A stretch of 64,000 bases of DNA, taken from contig NZ_CP014223.1 of assembly GCF_001561955.1 (NCBI RefSeq), forward strand, positions 3,056,418 to 3,120,417, given 5' to 3'. Under the pieces are notes generated by a model. It was given only the letters and a program-made list of their open reading frames with translations, ran no database searches and was not told where the DNA came from. The position numbers and the translations under genes are program-made. Positions 34,532 to 43,947 of the stretch are shown in pieces; positions within the stretch are counted from its first letter, which is position 1; the number at the start of each line of letters is the position of its first letter. The DNA is from Anaerotignum propionicum DSM 1682 (GTDB taxonomy: Bacteria; Bacillota; Clostridia; Lachnospirales; Anaerotignaceae).

Positions 34532-35011
34532 ATGGCCGAAGTAAGTGGTCAAAAAATTGCCGAGCTTTTTTTTGATCTAAGAGTAAATATGTCTTTTTGG
34601 AGTAAACTTCACTTAGAGCAGGTATTCAGTATAAATGGTAAGGGAGAAGAAGAGAAGCTCACGATGCAGCAATTTCATTTTCTGCTTTGTATTCGTGATT
34701 TAGGCTTAGATACCGTTTCTAAAATATCAAACTCCCTCTACCTTAGTAAAAGCAGTGCCTCTTTGAGCATTGCAAAAATGGAGGAAAAAGGATTTATTCA
34801 AAAACAATCCCCCAGCAAAGATGATGATGGCCGCAAAATTTATCTGCGTTTGACCGAAAAGGGGGAATCTGCTTTAAAGACAACGGAAAACTCCCTTATG
34901 GGAATTACCAGCGGCTACTTTGACTCGTTTGCCGAGGAGAAGAAGCAAGCCCTATGTCATCACCTAAAAGCAATTAATCAACTAATATTATCAGGAGGAA
35001 CCATAAAATGA
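34532..35011 (+). CDS. MarR family regulator of the RND operon
   Basis: A 159-residue winged-helix repressor. The DNA-binding core covers residues 55-110 (TVSKISNSLYLSKSSASLSI, then AKMEEKGFIQKQSPSKDDDG), with the wing DGRKIYLRLTEKG. It begins at an ATG at 34532 behind GAGGAGGAAGG and overlaps the adaptor gene by four bases. It probably represses its own operon through the inverted repeat in the promoter and is released by a toxic ligand. Confidence 0.93.
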   Translation: MAEVSGQKIAELFFDLRVNMSFWSKLHLEQVFSINGKGEEEKLTMQQFHFLLCIRDLGLDTVSKISNSLYLSKSSASLSIAKMEEKGFIQKQSPSKDDDGRKIYLRLTEKGESALKTTENSLMGITSGYFDSFAEEKKQALCHHLKAINQLILSGGTIK

Positions 35012-36114
35012 ACCAAAAGCTAATACTTTTTAGTCTATGCGCTGTGCTCTTGACCGGTTGCGCCAAGGAAGCACCCGAAGAAAAACCCGCATTGCGCAGC
35101 GTTGAGGTCACAACTGTTGGCAAGGACGCAATTTCCAGCAGCTTCTCTTATTCTGGCAAAGCTGCTGCTTCCAAAGAAATTTCCGTTGTACCCACCATCC
35201 CCGGGAAAGTTATGGGTTATCACTTTGAGGTTGGTGACACTGTTAGAGAGAATCAAGTGCTTTTTAGCGTAGACTCTGCAACATTAAATGACCAATTACG
35301 CAGTGCAGAGGTAAACTATAATGCAGCAAAGCTAAGTCTGGCAAACACAGAAAAAACCTATAATAACAATAAGGTTCTGTTTGAACAAGGAATTATTGCC
35401 GAGGCAGAAATAGACCAAATGAAGCTTGGATATGAATCCGCCAAAGCAAATATTGAAGCCCTTGAAGTAAACATGGACATATTGAAAAAACAGATTGGAG
35501 ATTGTACCGTAACCTCACCCATGAGCGGTGTTATTGTAAGCAGAAACATAGAAAGAGGCAGCTATGCAAGCCCTTCTATTCCCGCTTATGTAATTATGGA
35601 CCTATCTACAATTAAAGTTGAGGTAGGCGTTTCCGAGCAGGCAGTAAACAACATTAAACTGGGAGATGAAGTGCAAGTAAATATGTCCGCCGCTTCTGAT
35701 ACTCCTTTGATTGGAAAAATCACCACCATTAGCCCTGCATCCAGCCAATCTGGTACATATACTGTAAAAATTGAGCTTAACAACAAAAACGGAATCATTA
35801 AATCAGGCATGCTGGCAGATGTAAGCTTCATCAGTAAAAAAGCTGTTGATGTTGTAGTGCTGCCTATCAGCACAGTTATTACCAAAGACGACGAAAACTA
35901 TATTTATACTGTTGAAAACAATGTTGCAAAGAAAACACCGGTTACCATTGGTATTAAAACAGGAGAAGCTGTGGAAATAACCTCAGATTTGGCTGTGGGT
36001 ACACAGGTTGTTACCCGTGGTCAGACTTACCTTTCCGACGGTGAGCAGGTCGAAATTGCAAATCCTACTACTCCTGCTAAGGGTAGCAAAGAAGATACGG
36101 CAAAGGAGGAATAA
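35008..36114 (+). CDS. RND efflux adaptor (membrane fusion) lipoprotein
   Basis: A 368-residue HlyD/AcrA-like adaptor. Residues 1-18 are a lipoprotein signal (LLTGC). Then come the barrel-sandwich half VPTIPGKVMGYHFEVGDTVR near 58-77, a helical hairpin (residues 90-160), the second half CTVTSPMSGVIVSRNIERGS near 170-190, and the beta-barrel and membrane-proximal domains. It links to the RND pump encoded three bases downstream. In a single-membrane cell no outer channel is needed, so it may help substrate capture. Confidence 0.93.
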   Translation: MNQKLILFSLCAVLLTGCAKEAPEEKPALRSVEVTTVGKDAISSSFSYSGKAAASKEISVVPTIPGKVMGYHFEVGDTVRENQVLFSVDSATLNDQLRSAEVNYNAAKLSLANTEKTYNNNKVLFEQGIIAEAEIDQMKLGYESAKANIEALEVNMDILKKQIGDCTVTSPMSGVIVSRNIERGSYASPSIPAYVIMDLSTIKVEVGVSEQAVNNIKLGDEVQVNMSAASDTPLIGKITTISPASSQSGTYTVKIELNNKNGIIKSGMLADVSFISKKAVDVVVLPISTVITKDDENYIYTVENNVAKKTPVTIGIKTGEAVEITSDLAVGTQVVTRGQTYLSDGEQVEIANPTTPAKGSKEDTAKEE

Positions 36115-36117
36115 ATT

Positions 36118-39100
36118 ATGTTATCCAGACTTTGCATTCGAAAGCCAGTTACCACCATCATGGTAACATTAATGGTGTTCATTGCCGGTATCGTAGCTTA
36201 CAGTGGCCTAAACCTATCATTGATGCCTAACGTAGATATCCCAGTCGTGCTAGTCAGCACCAGCTATGTGGGTGCCGGTCCCGAGGAAATTGAAAATCTT
36301 GTCTCAAAACCCTTGGAAGATGCTTTGGGCACAGTAAATAACGTGGATACCATTACCTCCATATCAAACAGCAATGCTGCCCTTGTTATGGTACAGTTTG
36401 TCGATGGCACGGATATTGATATGGCAGCCATAGATTTAAGGGATGTTTTGGATCGGGCAAAAAGCAGCCTGCCCTCCAATGCGGATGACCCCGTAATTTT
36501 TAAAATAGATATGAACGCCATTCCCATTTATTTGGGAGTTACTGCGGATAATTTGGATTTAAACGCACTGAATAACCTTCTGGAGGATGATATTCTTCCT
36601 CGTTTAGAGCGTATTGAGGGCGTAGCTTCCATTGATTTATCAGGTGGTATTGAAAAAGAGGTACGCATTACCGTTGATCCTACCAAGCTTACAGGATACG
36701 GCCTAAACGTAAACACGCTTTCTCAGATATTAGCGGCAGAAAATATGAACCTGCCCTCCGGCTCTCTTACCCAGGGGGAACTAAAGGTGCCCGTACGTAC
36801 CATCGGACAGTTTACCTCCGTGGAGGAAATCAAAGATCTGCCCATTGCTACACCCACGGGAGCAATTATTCACTTGAGTGACGTAGCCAACGTTGAGGAA
36901 GTAGACAAAGACCAAACCAATATTGCTTATCTTGATGGGGAACGTGGTATCATGATTTCCGTCAATAAGCAGTCTACCGCTAACTTGGTTAAAACAAGTG
37001 AAAAGCTTCAGAAGGAATTGGACGCAATTACAGCCCAATATCCTGAACTGCATATGAGTATTGTTATGGATACCTCAGACTATATTAAGGATTCCCTTTC
37101 AAATATCACAGAAACAGCGTTCTTAAGTGCTTTGATTGCGTTCTTTGTATTGCTGGCGTTCTTGAAGAACCCCATTACCTCTGCAATTATTGCAATATCA
37201 ATCCCCACCTCCATCCTGGCGACCTTTGCGCTGATGTATCTGGCAGGAATGTCGTTGAATCTTATTTCTATGGGTGGTGTGGCCATTGGTATCGGTATGT
37301 TAGTAGATAACTCCGTTGTTGTTCTGGATAGTATTTATCAGTATTATGAGCGGGGATATAGCCCAAAAGAAGCCTCAGAAGTAGGTGCAAAAGAGGTTAC
37401 CATGGCAATCACTGCCTCTACGTTAACAACTGTGGCAGTTTTCCTGCCCATTGCCTTTGTTAAAGGTTCCGTAGGACAGCTTCTGCAAAACCTGTCCTTT
37501 GCCATCACCTTTTCCCTTGCAGCATCTCTCGTAGTTGCAATTACCTTTGTTCCTATGGCTTCTGCTCTGCTTTTGCAAAAGAACAAAAAGACGAAGCTGC
37601 ATAAATACAAGAAATTCTCTTCTGCGATTACCATATGGGATAATGCTTTAGACCGCCTTACACAATGGTATGAGCGGGTAATCCGCTGGGCACTGTCCCA
37701 TCGTAAAACAACTGTGCTTACAGTATTGGCAGTCTTTGTTGCCAGCCTGATCACCGTGCCTATGACAGGTATGGACTTTATGCAGGAGTCGGATGAAGGC
37801 ACTGCCAGTGTTGAAATATCTCTGCCTAACGGAACTGCACTGGAAACCACCGACGAAGTTGCGTTAGAGGCAATGTACCGCCTCCAGACCATTCCCGAGA
37901 ACGAAACGGTTTATGCAATTATCGGTGCAGACTCTATGTCCAATAACAGTGCAAAAGCAACCGTTTATATGAACTTAATACCAAAAAATGAACGCTCTCG
38001 CACCACTGCGGAGGTATGCGAAGAAATCAAGACTTTATTGGGGGATATTCCGGGAATAGAGCTTTCTGTATCCGCATCCCAATCCTCCATGGGCAGCACA
38101 AGCGGCGGCGACGTAACCTTCAATGTTTATGGCTATAACAATCAAACCTTAATGAGTGTTGAAGATGAAATTGTTAATATTATCAGCAACATTGATGGCT
38201 TTACCGATGTGGAAGGATCCACCGGAAATACGGTGCCTGAGGCCATGGTTAAAATTGACCGTAGCAAAGCTTCCCATTATGGCGTAACTGCAGGTAGCAT
38301 TGCAAGTGCTTTAAGTGCCGCAATTTCCGGTACAACCGCAACTGAGTATAAAGTAGATGGGTCCGAATTGGATGTTGTTCTTCGTTATAACACTGAAGAG
38401 TTGAATTATTTGACAGACTTGAATAATCTGACGGTAACCTCATCGACGGGCGCGCAGATTCCACTTTCTGCCGTTGCAAACATAGAAATCAGCGAAAGCG
38501 CAACCTCTATTACTCGAGAGAACCAAAAGAATTATATTTCCATCAGTGCTAACACGCCCAACTTAAGCGGAAGTGAAGCACAGAAGCTGATTGATCAGGC
38601 CTTGTCAACCTATGATTTCCCCGAAGGTTGTACATATTCTTACTCGGGAAATATGGAAATGATGATGGATGCCTTCAGAAGCTTGATGATTTGTATGGTC
38701 ATCGCAGTACTTTTGGTTTATATGATTATGGCTTCACAGTTCGAATCCTTGCGCTATCCGTTTATCGTTATGTTCTCCATGCCTTTGGCAATTACAGGCG
38801 GTATCCTCGGTTTGTTCATAACAGGTCATACCGTTACCATGCCTGCTCTGATGGGCTTTGTTATGCTGGTGGGTATGGTTGTAAATAACGGTATCGTTTT
38901 GGTTGACTATGCAAATCAGCTAATGGGAAGAGGGTTAAACTGCCATGATGCTTTGGTAACAGCAGGCCCCAGACGTTTACGTCCCATCTTGATGACTACA
39001 TTAACAACGATTTTAGGTATGATTCCTATGGCGTTAAGCAAAGCCGAGGGCAGTGAAATGATGCAAAGCTTGTCCATTGGCGTTATTTTCGGTCTTGCCT

Positions 39101-39237
39101 TCTCTACCGTTGTAACATTGGTATTCATTCCTGTTCTTTATCTTTGGATGAATGAAAGAAAAGATAGAAGAATACAAAAGAAAGAAGCACGAAAAGAGAA
39201 AAAAGCATTGAAGGCGAAAAAGAAAGTAACTGCATAA
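36118..39237 (+). CDS. RND family multidrug efflux permease
   Basis: A 1039-residue proton-driven pump of the AcrB/SwrC type. Twelve membrane segments are arranged as 1 + 5 around two large extracellular loops. Characteristic features are PNVDIPVVLVSTSYVGAGPEEIENL abridged to SYVGAGPEEIENLV (residues 45-60), GVAIGIGMLVDNSVVVLDSI near 382-400 with the proton-relay Asp in segment IV, and the second-half match GFVMLVGMVVNNGIVLVDYA near 915-934. It closes a MarR-adaptor-pump operon; substrates are unknown. The very basic tail (KKEARKEKKALKAKKK) is cytosolic. Confidence 0.95.
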   Translation: MLSRLCIRKPVTTIMVTLMVFIAGIVAYSGLNLSLMPNVDIPVVLVSTSYVGAGPEEIENLVSKPLEDALGTVNNVDTITSISNSNAALVMVQFVDGTDIDMAAIDLRDVLDRAKSSLPSNADDPVIFKIDMNAIPIYLGVTADNLDLNALNNLLEDDILPRLERIEGVASIDLSGGIEKEVRITVDPTKLTGYGLNVNTLSQILAAENMNLPSGSLTQGELKVPVRTIGQFTSVEEIKDLPIATPTGAIIHLSDVANVEEVDKDQTNIAYLDGERGIMISVNKQSTANLVKTSEKLQKELDAITAQYPELHMSIVMDTSDYIKDSLSNITETAFLSALIAFFVLLAFLKNPITSAIIAISIPTSILATFALMYLAGMSLNLISMGGVAIGIGMLVDNSVVVLDSIYQYYERGYSPKEASEVGAKEVTMAITASTLTTVAVFLPIAFVKGSVGQLLQNLSFAITFSLAASLVVAITFVPMASALLLQKNKKTKLHKYKKFSSAITIWDNALDRLTQWYERVIRWALSHRKTTVLTVLAVFVASLITVPMTGMDFMQESDEGTASVEISLPNGTALETTDEVALEAMYRLQTIPENETVYAIIGADSMSNNSAKATVYMNLIPKNERSRTTAEVCEEIKTLLGDIPGIELSVSASQSSMGSTSGGDVTFNVYGYNNQTLMSVEDEIVNIISNIDGFTDVEGSTGNTVPEAMVKIDRSKASHYGVTAGSIASALSAAISGTTATEYKVDGSELDVVLRYNTEELNYLTDLNNLTVTSSTGAQIPLSAVANIEISESATSITRENQKNYISISANTPNLSGSEAQKLIDQALSTYDFPEGCTYSYSGNMEMMMDAFRSLMICMVIAVLLVYMIMASQFESLRYPFIVMFSMPLAITGGILGLFITGHTVTMPALMGFVMLVGMVVNNGIVLVDYANQLMGRGLNCHDALVTAGPRRLRPILMTTLTTILGMIPMALSKAEGSEMMQSLSIGVIFGLAFSTVVTLVFIPVLYLWMNERKDRRIQKKEARKEKKALKAKKKVTA

Positions 39238-39296
39238 AAATATTCTCATTCGGTATTGCTTTTCTCATCGAAAAGGCACTATACTGAAAGAAGGGT

Positions 39297-39347
39297 AAAA
39301 AGCCCGTTTTGCAATGCATATCTTTAGGGAGGCAAGCGGGCTTTTTT
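39297..39347 (+). terminator. RND operon terminator
   Basis: AAAAAGCCCG (39297-39306) pairs with CGGGCTTTTTT (39337-39347), with extra TTGC/GCAA pairing inside the arms and a large loop. Confidence 0.85.
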
Positions 39348-39417
39348 CTTTTGCCTGACGAAAAAGGTACTTGGCTTTTTCAAAGCACTTATTGAATTAT
39401 GAGAAAGGAAATACCGT

Positions 39418-40140
39418 ATGAAGCTTTCAAAAATATCAGAACATATTTATTATATGGAACATGATCCCGAAACAGATCGCCCTGCCCTGGGGTATATCAA
39501 AGGAAAAAAAGGCGGCTTTATGATGGATGCAGGAAACTCTGCTGCCCATTATCAGCTTTTCATGGAAAAATTACAGGAAAATCAACTTCCATCTCCTCGT
39601 TATCTTTCAGTGACTCATGCCCATTGGGATCATACCTTTGCCCTTTGGGCAACGGATGCTGTTACCATTGCTGGGGGTAAAACCAATAAGGAATTGGAAA
39701 AAATGTCCCACTGGACATGGGATGATGCCTCCATGGAAAAACGTCTGGAAACCGGTGAGGACTCAGATTTTTCTGACACACACATTCGTAAGGAATATAC
39801 CCATCGCAGTGATATCAAGGTAAAAACTGCTGAAATCAGCTTTAATGGTTCCATGACCATTGATTTGGGGGATATCACCTGTATCCTGCGGGAAATTGTT
39901 TCCCCACACTGCAGGGACTCCGTCATTTTTCTCATCCCTCAGGATGAAGTTATTTTTCTGGGTGACTCCTATTGTTCTGTTCCCAAAGGAGAAGAATGGG
40001 TCTATGATAAAGTATTACTGACTGCATACATTGATGAACTGGAGAGAATTGATTTTCGCCATGCCATTAAGGGGCACCATCCTCCTCAGACGAAGGAAGC
40101 TCTTCTGGCAGAATTGCGGGCAGAATGGAAAAGGTTATAA
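39418..40140 (+). CDS. MBL-fold metallohydrolase
   Basis: A 240-residue member of the metallo-beta-lactamase fold superfamily. The metal motif THAHWDHTFA is near residues 64-73 (HxHxDH type), and further ligand candidates are SPHCRDS near 161-167, LGDSYCS near 180-186 and KGHHPP near 220-225. Typical substrates include thioesters, lactones and phosphodiesters; nothing in the context selects one. GAAAGGA precedes the ATG at 39418. It stands alone between two terminators. Confidence 0.9.
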   Translation: MKLSKISEHIYYMEHDPETDRPALGYIKGKKGGFMMDAGNSAAHYQLFMEKLQENQLPSPRYLSVTHAHWDHTFALWATDAVTIAGGKTNKELEKMSHWTWDDASMEKRLETGEDSDFSDTHIRKEYTHRSDIKVKTAEISFNGSMTIDLGDITCILREIVSPHCRDSVIFLIPQDEVIFLGDSYCSVPKGEEWVYDKVLLTAYIDELERIDFRHAIKGHHPPQTKEALLAELRAEWKRL

Positions 40141-40334
40141 GCATAAGGAGCTTTTTTGTGTGTTTAAGGCATGAAAAAATCATCATCCTTTGAAAAACCC
40201 CCATTTTCTAAGAAGTTCTTTCAAAATCCATGAAAAAAAATCCGGAAAATCCATTAATTTCTCAGACCATATTTAAATTTTATAGACAGACTGACACACC
40301 CATTTTGGATGTGTTTGTTTCTTGTCATATAAAA

Positions 40335-40364
40335 AAGCAGAAAAACAATTCTGTTTTTCTGCTT
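40335..40364 (-). terminator. Terminator of the copper-amine-oxidase-N-like gene
   Basis: Read leftwards, AAGCAGAAAAACA and TGTTTTTCTGCTT form a 13-base perfect stem followed by a T run, 39 bases after the stop at 40403. Confidence 0.88.
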
Positions 40365-40402
40365 AGACCGTCAATACCATCACTGGAAAATGGAGGGTTT
40401 CA

Positions 40403-41443
40403 TTATAAATCATACTTTACGGTAAAAGAGATTATCCCTGCCTCATTGGGCGCAATGGTTTCAGGAGGTAAATAAAACCCTAGGCCGTCTTTTGTGACAT
40501 AAAACCCGACTATATCCAAGTTTTTTTCCAAACGTGCCTTAGCATTGGAATAAAAACCAGCTGGTTTCTCATCAATAAGGGCACCAAAGGAGGTCATCCA
40601 AAATGCCTGAAGTTCCTTTTCGCTATCCCCTATGATATCGGAAAGGGTAAGTTCCTTTCCATTTTTCGCTGAAAACGTATGTGAGGTACAGCCTCTTTGA
40701 CCCTGCATTTCACCTGTATATTGGGTACTTGTTCCATAAAAGGATACAAATTTACTGTCTTCCCTTGTTATTTCATAAGAACCTACATAGTAGTAAGGGG
40801 AAAAGGATATTCCCTTTGCCTTGGCAGCCTCATACTCGGTTTTTGCTTTCTTCCCATAGGTATCCACATAAGCCTTTGCTAAAGCTTTAGCCTCTTCATT
40901 CAACGTTTTTTCCATTTGGCTTGCATAACTCCCTTTGCTTTTTGGAATATCCATACGGAAAGATAAAACAACGGTTCCATCATCAGCCTTTACTGAAGTG
41001 GTATCATTATTCTCTCCACCTGATTGGGAAGAAATCACAGTCACCACATACCCTTGGGGATCCCATCCTACCTGTGCATCAAAGGCCTCTGCAACGGCAC
41101 GCAAAGGCACTAAGGTTCTGCCGTTCATGATACGGGCAGGTACTGCCATGGTATATTTCAATTGCCCGTTTTTATAAAGGCCTGCATCGCCAATTTTAAG
41201 TACAATCGTATCTCCATTTTTTGTGGAAGTAATGGTTTGGTCAGACTCAGACCAAGCCACCTCACTGCCCAAGGCTTGGAAAATTGCCCGCATAGGCACT
41301 AACGTACGATCCTCAACGATGACTGGGGGTTGGTCAAAAGTTATCCCCTGTCCATCCACATATACTTGTATTGCCGGATAAGCAAATACTGTGGTTGTCC
41401 ATAACATGGCAGCGGCTATGCTTGCCAATAACATCTTTTTCAT
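40403..41443 (-). CDS. Secreted protein: copper amine oxidase N-like + DUF3298/RsiV-type domain
   Basis: A 346-residue exported protein. Residues 1-21 are a cleavable signal ending in FAYPAI. Residues 25-135 contain two Cu_amine_oxidN1-like repeats: VEDRTLVPMRAIFQALGSEV and MNGRTLVPLRAVAEAFDAQV, which are surface-binding modules with no copper chemistry. Residues 150-346 match the DUF4163/DUF3298 pair found in RsiV-like anti-sigma factors that bind lysozyme: an initial SKGSYASQMEKTLNEEAKA and later ISFSPYYYVGSYEITREDS. No sigma factor gene is beside it, so a sensing role is not shown. It follows a C_GCAxxG_C_C gene by 17 bases. Confidence 0.85.
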   Translation of the reverse strand: MKKMLLASIAAAMLWTTTVFAYPAIQVYVDGQGITFDQPPVIVEDRTLVPMRAIFQALGSEVAWSESDQTITSTKNGDTIVLKIGDAGLYKNGQLKYTMAVPARIMNGRTLVPLRAVAEAFDAQVGWDPQGYVVTVISSQSGGENNDTTSVKADDGTVVLSFRMDIPKSKGSYASQMEKTLNEEAKALAKAYVDTYGKKAKTEYEAAKAKGISFSPYYYVGSYEITREDSKFVSFYGTSTQYTGEMQGQRGCTSHTFSAKNGKELTLSDIIGDSEKELQAFWMTSFGALIDEKPAGFYSNAKARLEKNLDIVGFYVTKDGLGFYLPPETIAPNEAGIISFTVKYDL

Positions 41444-41460
41444 GGTTTTTCACCTCTTTT

Positions 41461-41979
41461 TTAGCTTTCCTTCTCAGAAGCTTCTTTTTCCTTTGCCAAT
41501 TCTTCCGCCATTAATGCATATTTCATGGCTAAACCACCGCAATAGCCAATAATCTGCATACAGTTCTTCTTTCTTGCCTTTCCTTCAAACTCACCCATAG
41601 GTGCGGAAAGCTCTTTGCAAATCAGAGTTCCGTAATGATCTTCAATTTCACGAACCATCTCCCCAATTAAAACATAAATATCTTTCAACTCGGCAATTCT
41701 CTCCCCTACAGTTTCTTTTTCAAAGGGGTTCTTTCTACCAAGCACACCGCTTAACGCCATCACTGCACCTGTTATTGCGCCACAAGTATTTTTCGTGTTG
41801 CCCATGCCCGAACCAAAAGCTGTTGCTAATGCAATAGTCTCTTTTGGCAAATCTATCTTGTCCATATCAAAAAAAGTACACATAATGCATTCCGTACAAT
41901 TTAAACCTTGTCGAAAATAATTACTGCTACTTTGTTCTGCCTGTTCCACCAATGTCAATTCGGCCTTTTCCTCATCCAT
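41461..41979 (-). CDS. C_GCAxxG_C_C family redox protein
   Basis: A 172-residue protein of the C_GCAxxG_C_C family (split-Soret-like cysteine proteins). Key cysteines are CTECIMC near 28-34, NTCGAITGAVMALSGV near 66-80, ICKELS near 125 and NCMQIIGYCGG near 142-152. Four separated cysteines are typical of the family, which is associated with redox or metal-cluster roles in anaerobes, but no activity has been shown. I chose the ATG at 41979 behind GGAGG; an upstream ATG at 42039 lies over the palindrome at 42013. It is divergent from two ferredoxin genes and probably shares their control region. Confidence 0.88.
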   Translation of the reverse strand: MDEEKAELTLVEQAEQSSSNYFRQGLNCTECIMCTFFDMDKIDLPKETIALATAFGSGMGNTKNTCGAITGAVMALSGVLGRKNPFEKETVGERIAELKDIYVLIGEMVREIEDHYGTLICKELSAPMGEFEGKARKKNCMQIIGYCGGLAMKYALMAEELAKEKEASEKES

Positions 41980-42012
41980 CACAAAACCTCCAAACCTCAT
42001 TTTATTATTCTG

Positions 42013-42027
42013 CGTAACAAAGTTACG
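42013..42027. promoter_or_regulatory. Perfect palindrome in the redox gene divergent region
   Basis: CGTAAC-AAA-GTTACG is a perfect 15-base dyad between the C_GCAxxG_C_C gene and the ferredoxin genes. A related half (ACGTAAGTTAC) occurs at 42121. The Crp/Fnr-type regulator at 43246 is a plausible binder. Confidence 0.6.
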
Positions 42028-42206
42028 GAATCTAATCAAAGTCTTATGCTACTATCATACCATAAATCAGAACTGCATCAGCAAAAAATTTTGTTTTCGA
42101 CTTATATTTTATAAATATTTACGTAAGTTACCGCCAGTTCTATAGCTCTCTGCCCATTAAAGCATACCATAAAACAACAAATTATAAATTGAAAGGATAA
42201 TTTCGT

Positions 42207-42407
42207 ATGAGAAAATTAGCAAAGATTAATTTAGATAGATGTCCCCAAAATCACAGATGTCCCTCTTTACAGGTTTGCCCCGTTGGAGCTTTGACCCAAG
42301 ATAATCCCTATTCTGCTCCCGTTATTCATGAAACCCATTGCATAGGCTGTGGAAAATGCGCCATGGTATGTCCCAAAAAAGCCCTGTTCATGGTAAAGGA
42401 GGGCTGA
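42207..42407 (+). CDS. 4Fe-4S ferredoxin-type protein, atypical first cluster
   Basis: A 66-residue protein binding two Fe-S clusters. The second site is canonical, CIGCGKCAMVCP near 46-57. The first reads CPQNHRCPSLQVCPVGALT near 12-30, a spacing (C-x5-C-x5-C) used by a recognised family of small ferredoxins linked with NapH-like membrane proteins. It probably carries electrons in the cytosol. GAAAGGA precedes the ATG, and a second ferredoxin gene begins one base after its stop, so the genes are coupled. Confidence 0.88.
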   Translation: MRKLAKINLDRCPQNHRCPSLQVCPVGALTQDNPYSAPVIHETHCIGCGKCAMVCPKKALFMVKEG

Positions 42408-42408
42408 T

Positions 42409-42609
42409 ATGAAACGAATTGCAATTGTATCCAAAACAGACTGTGTGTCTTGCGGCTGTTGTGAAAAGGCCTGCCCCAAAAATGCCATTGCCGTATACCG
42501 TGGCATCTATGCCAATGTAAATCAAGGACAGTGTATTGGCTGTGGTCTTTGCGTAAAAGCTTGTCCTGCCGATATCATCTCTCTAAAGGAGGCTGATCTC
42601 GTTGGCTAA
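42409..42609 (+). CDS. 2[4Fe-4S] ferredoxin
   Basis: A 66-residue bacterial-type ferredoxin with two canonical cluster motifs, CVSCGCCEKACPKNAI near residues 12-27 and CIGCGLCVKACPADII near 42-57. It is a low-potential electron carrier. AAAGGAGG overlaps the end of the previous gene. It overlaps the NapH-like gene by eight bases, so the three genes are one tightly packed unit. Confidence 0.93.
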   Translation: MKRIAIVSKTDCVSCGCCEKACPKNAIAVYRGIYANVNQGQCIGCGLCVKACPADIISLKEADLVG

Positions 42610-43174
42610 GAAAAAAAACTGGTACGACTACCTTTGGGTTGCATCTTCCCTTTATCTGATTCTGGGATTTTTTAATATATTGTTTGCTTGGCTTGGTCTA
42701 ATTTGCTTTCTGGTTCCCCTCATCATGTCTTTCACAGGGGGAGAAAAAGGTTATTGCAACCGCTACTGTGGCAGAGGTCAGCTTTTATCTATCATTGGGA
42801 AACGTTATTCATGGAATCTTCCCATTCCCAAATGGATCTACAGCAAGGCCTTTCGCTACGGCTTTTTGACCTTTTTTCTGGTTATGTTTTTCCAAATGCT
42901 GTTCTCCAGCTATTTGGTGTTTGCAGGCACAAATAGCCTTAAAGAAGTAGTTACCCTTCTTTGGAGTTTTTCTCTGCCATGGAGCTTTGCTTCCTCATCC
43001 GCCCCTGTGGCAAATTGGGTGAAGCAGTTCGCCTTTGGCTTTTACAGCGTCATGCTGACTTCAACATCATTAGGCTTGATTACCATGTTTCTGTTTCGAC
43101 CCCGCACTTGGTGTGTCTATTGCCCCATGGGTACCATGACACAACTGATATGTAAGGCAAAATACAAAGAGTAA
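42602..43174 (+). CDS. NapH/NosR-like 4Fe-4S membrane protein
   Basis: A 190-residue membrane protein with four or five helices. Cysteine motifs lie at CNRYCGRGQLL near 51-61, typical of NapH/CcoG/NosR relatives, and CVYCPMGTMTQLIC near 171-184. In nitrate and nitrous oxide systems such proteins pass electrons between quinol and ferredoxins; no such reductase is near here, so the acceptor is unknown. The start is TTG at 42602, nine bases after AAAGGAGG. The last gene of the ferredoxin operon. Confidence 0.88.
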   Translation: MAKKKNWYDYLWVASSLYLILGFFNILFAWLGLICFLVPLIMSFTGGEKGYCNRYCGRGQLLSIIGKRYSWNLPIPKWIYSKAFRYGFLTFFLVMFFQMLFSSYLVFAGTNSLKEVVTLLWSFSLPWSFASSSAPVANWVKQFAFGFYSVMLTSTSLGLITMFLFRPRTWCVYCPMGTMTQLICKAKYKE

Positions 43175-43245
43175 TTTTGTATCCCTCTTATTTGGGCATC
43201 ATTTTTTTATGGTGCCCTAAACTATTTCAAATCACACTCTATATT

Positions 43246-43908
43246 TTATTGAAGAAGAGCATAAAGATCTTTTTTGTCTAATAAATGAATACAGCCACGC
43301 CCCACAGAAATCAGCTCTTTTTCCTTCATTCTTTTTAAGGTACGGCTGACAGCCTCTCTGGCACTGCCTATATTCTCTGCAATTTCCTCTTGGGTCAAAT
43401 GCAGAGTATCACTTTTTCTCTGACTGCTTTCGTCCAACAGATAGGACGCAAGCCTTTGTTCCAAATTTAAGAACATCATCTGCTGTACCCCTTCCACCAA
43501 AGAGGACATCCGCTCCATCATCAGCTCAAGGGAGAAGTTTTTCACATAAATATTTTCTTGCTCTACCTTAGCAAAAACATCTGTGGGCAATAGCAAAAGG
43601 CTGCAATCCTCAGAAGCCTCAACCTCGACGTCAAAGGTAATTTGAGACATAGCGCAGGACATGGTCAGCATACAAAACTCGCCCTCTCTCAAACGAAAAA
43701 TTGTTGCTTTTTTGCCTTCTTCGGATGTTAAATATGCCCGTACACCACCCTTCAGCACCAACACCATACCCAAGGAGCCTTTCGCAGGGGTATAAATTAA
43801 ATCACCAACCTGAAATTCCAAAGTCCGCATATTTTTGCGTAAATAGTCCTTTTCTTCCCCCGTTAAGTTAGGGAAAAACGGAAGCATTTCTATTTGATTG
43901 GGAACCAT
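43246..43908 (-). CDS. Crp/Fnr family regulator
   Basis: A 220-residue regulator. The cNMP-like sensory barrel covers residues 10-130 (LEFQVGDLIYTPAKGSLGMV and GEFCMLTMSCAMSQITFDVE), with a dimer helix near 125-145 and a HTH_Crp domain near 160-205 (LTQEEIAENIGSAREAVSRT). Cysteines in the barrel, including MLTMSCAMS, might sense redox state, but no FNR cysteine cluster is seen. I chose the ATG at 43908 behind AAAAGGAGG. It is convergent with the ferredoxin operon and divergent from a helix-less Crp-like gene. It resembles the HcpR/DNR-type regulators found near nitrosative-stress genes, but no target is proven. Confidence 0.9.
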   Translation of the reverse strand: MVPNQIEMLPFFPNLTGEEKDYLRKNMRTLEFQVGDLIYTPAKGSLGMVLVLKGGVRAYLTSEEGKKATIFRLREGEFCMLTMSCAMSQITFDVEVEASEDCSLLLLPTDVFAKVEQENIYVKNFSLELMMERMSSLVEGVQQMMFLNLEQRLASYLLDESSQRKSDTLHLTQEEIAENIGSAREAVSRTLKRMKEKELISVGRGCIHLLDKKDLYALLQ

Positions 43909-43947
43909 AGGAGCCCTCCTTTTCCTTTTAAAAACCATCTACTTTTG

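Noticed and set aside
37344..37892. 182-codon leftward frame inside the RND pump gene
   Set aside because: Antisense to a full-length, family-matching pump, with no start signal.
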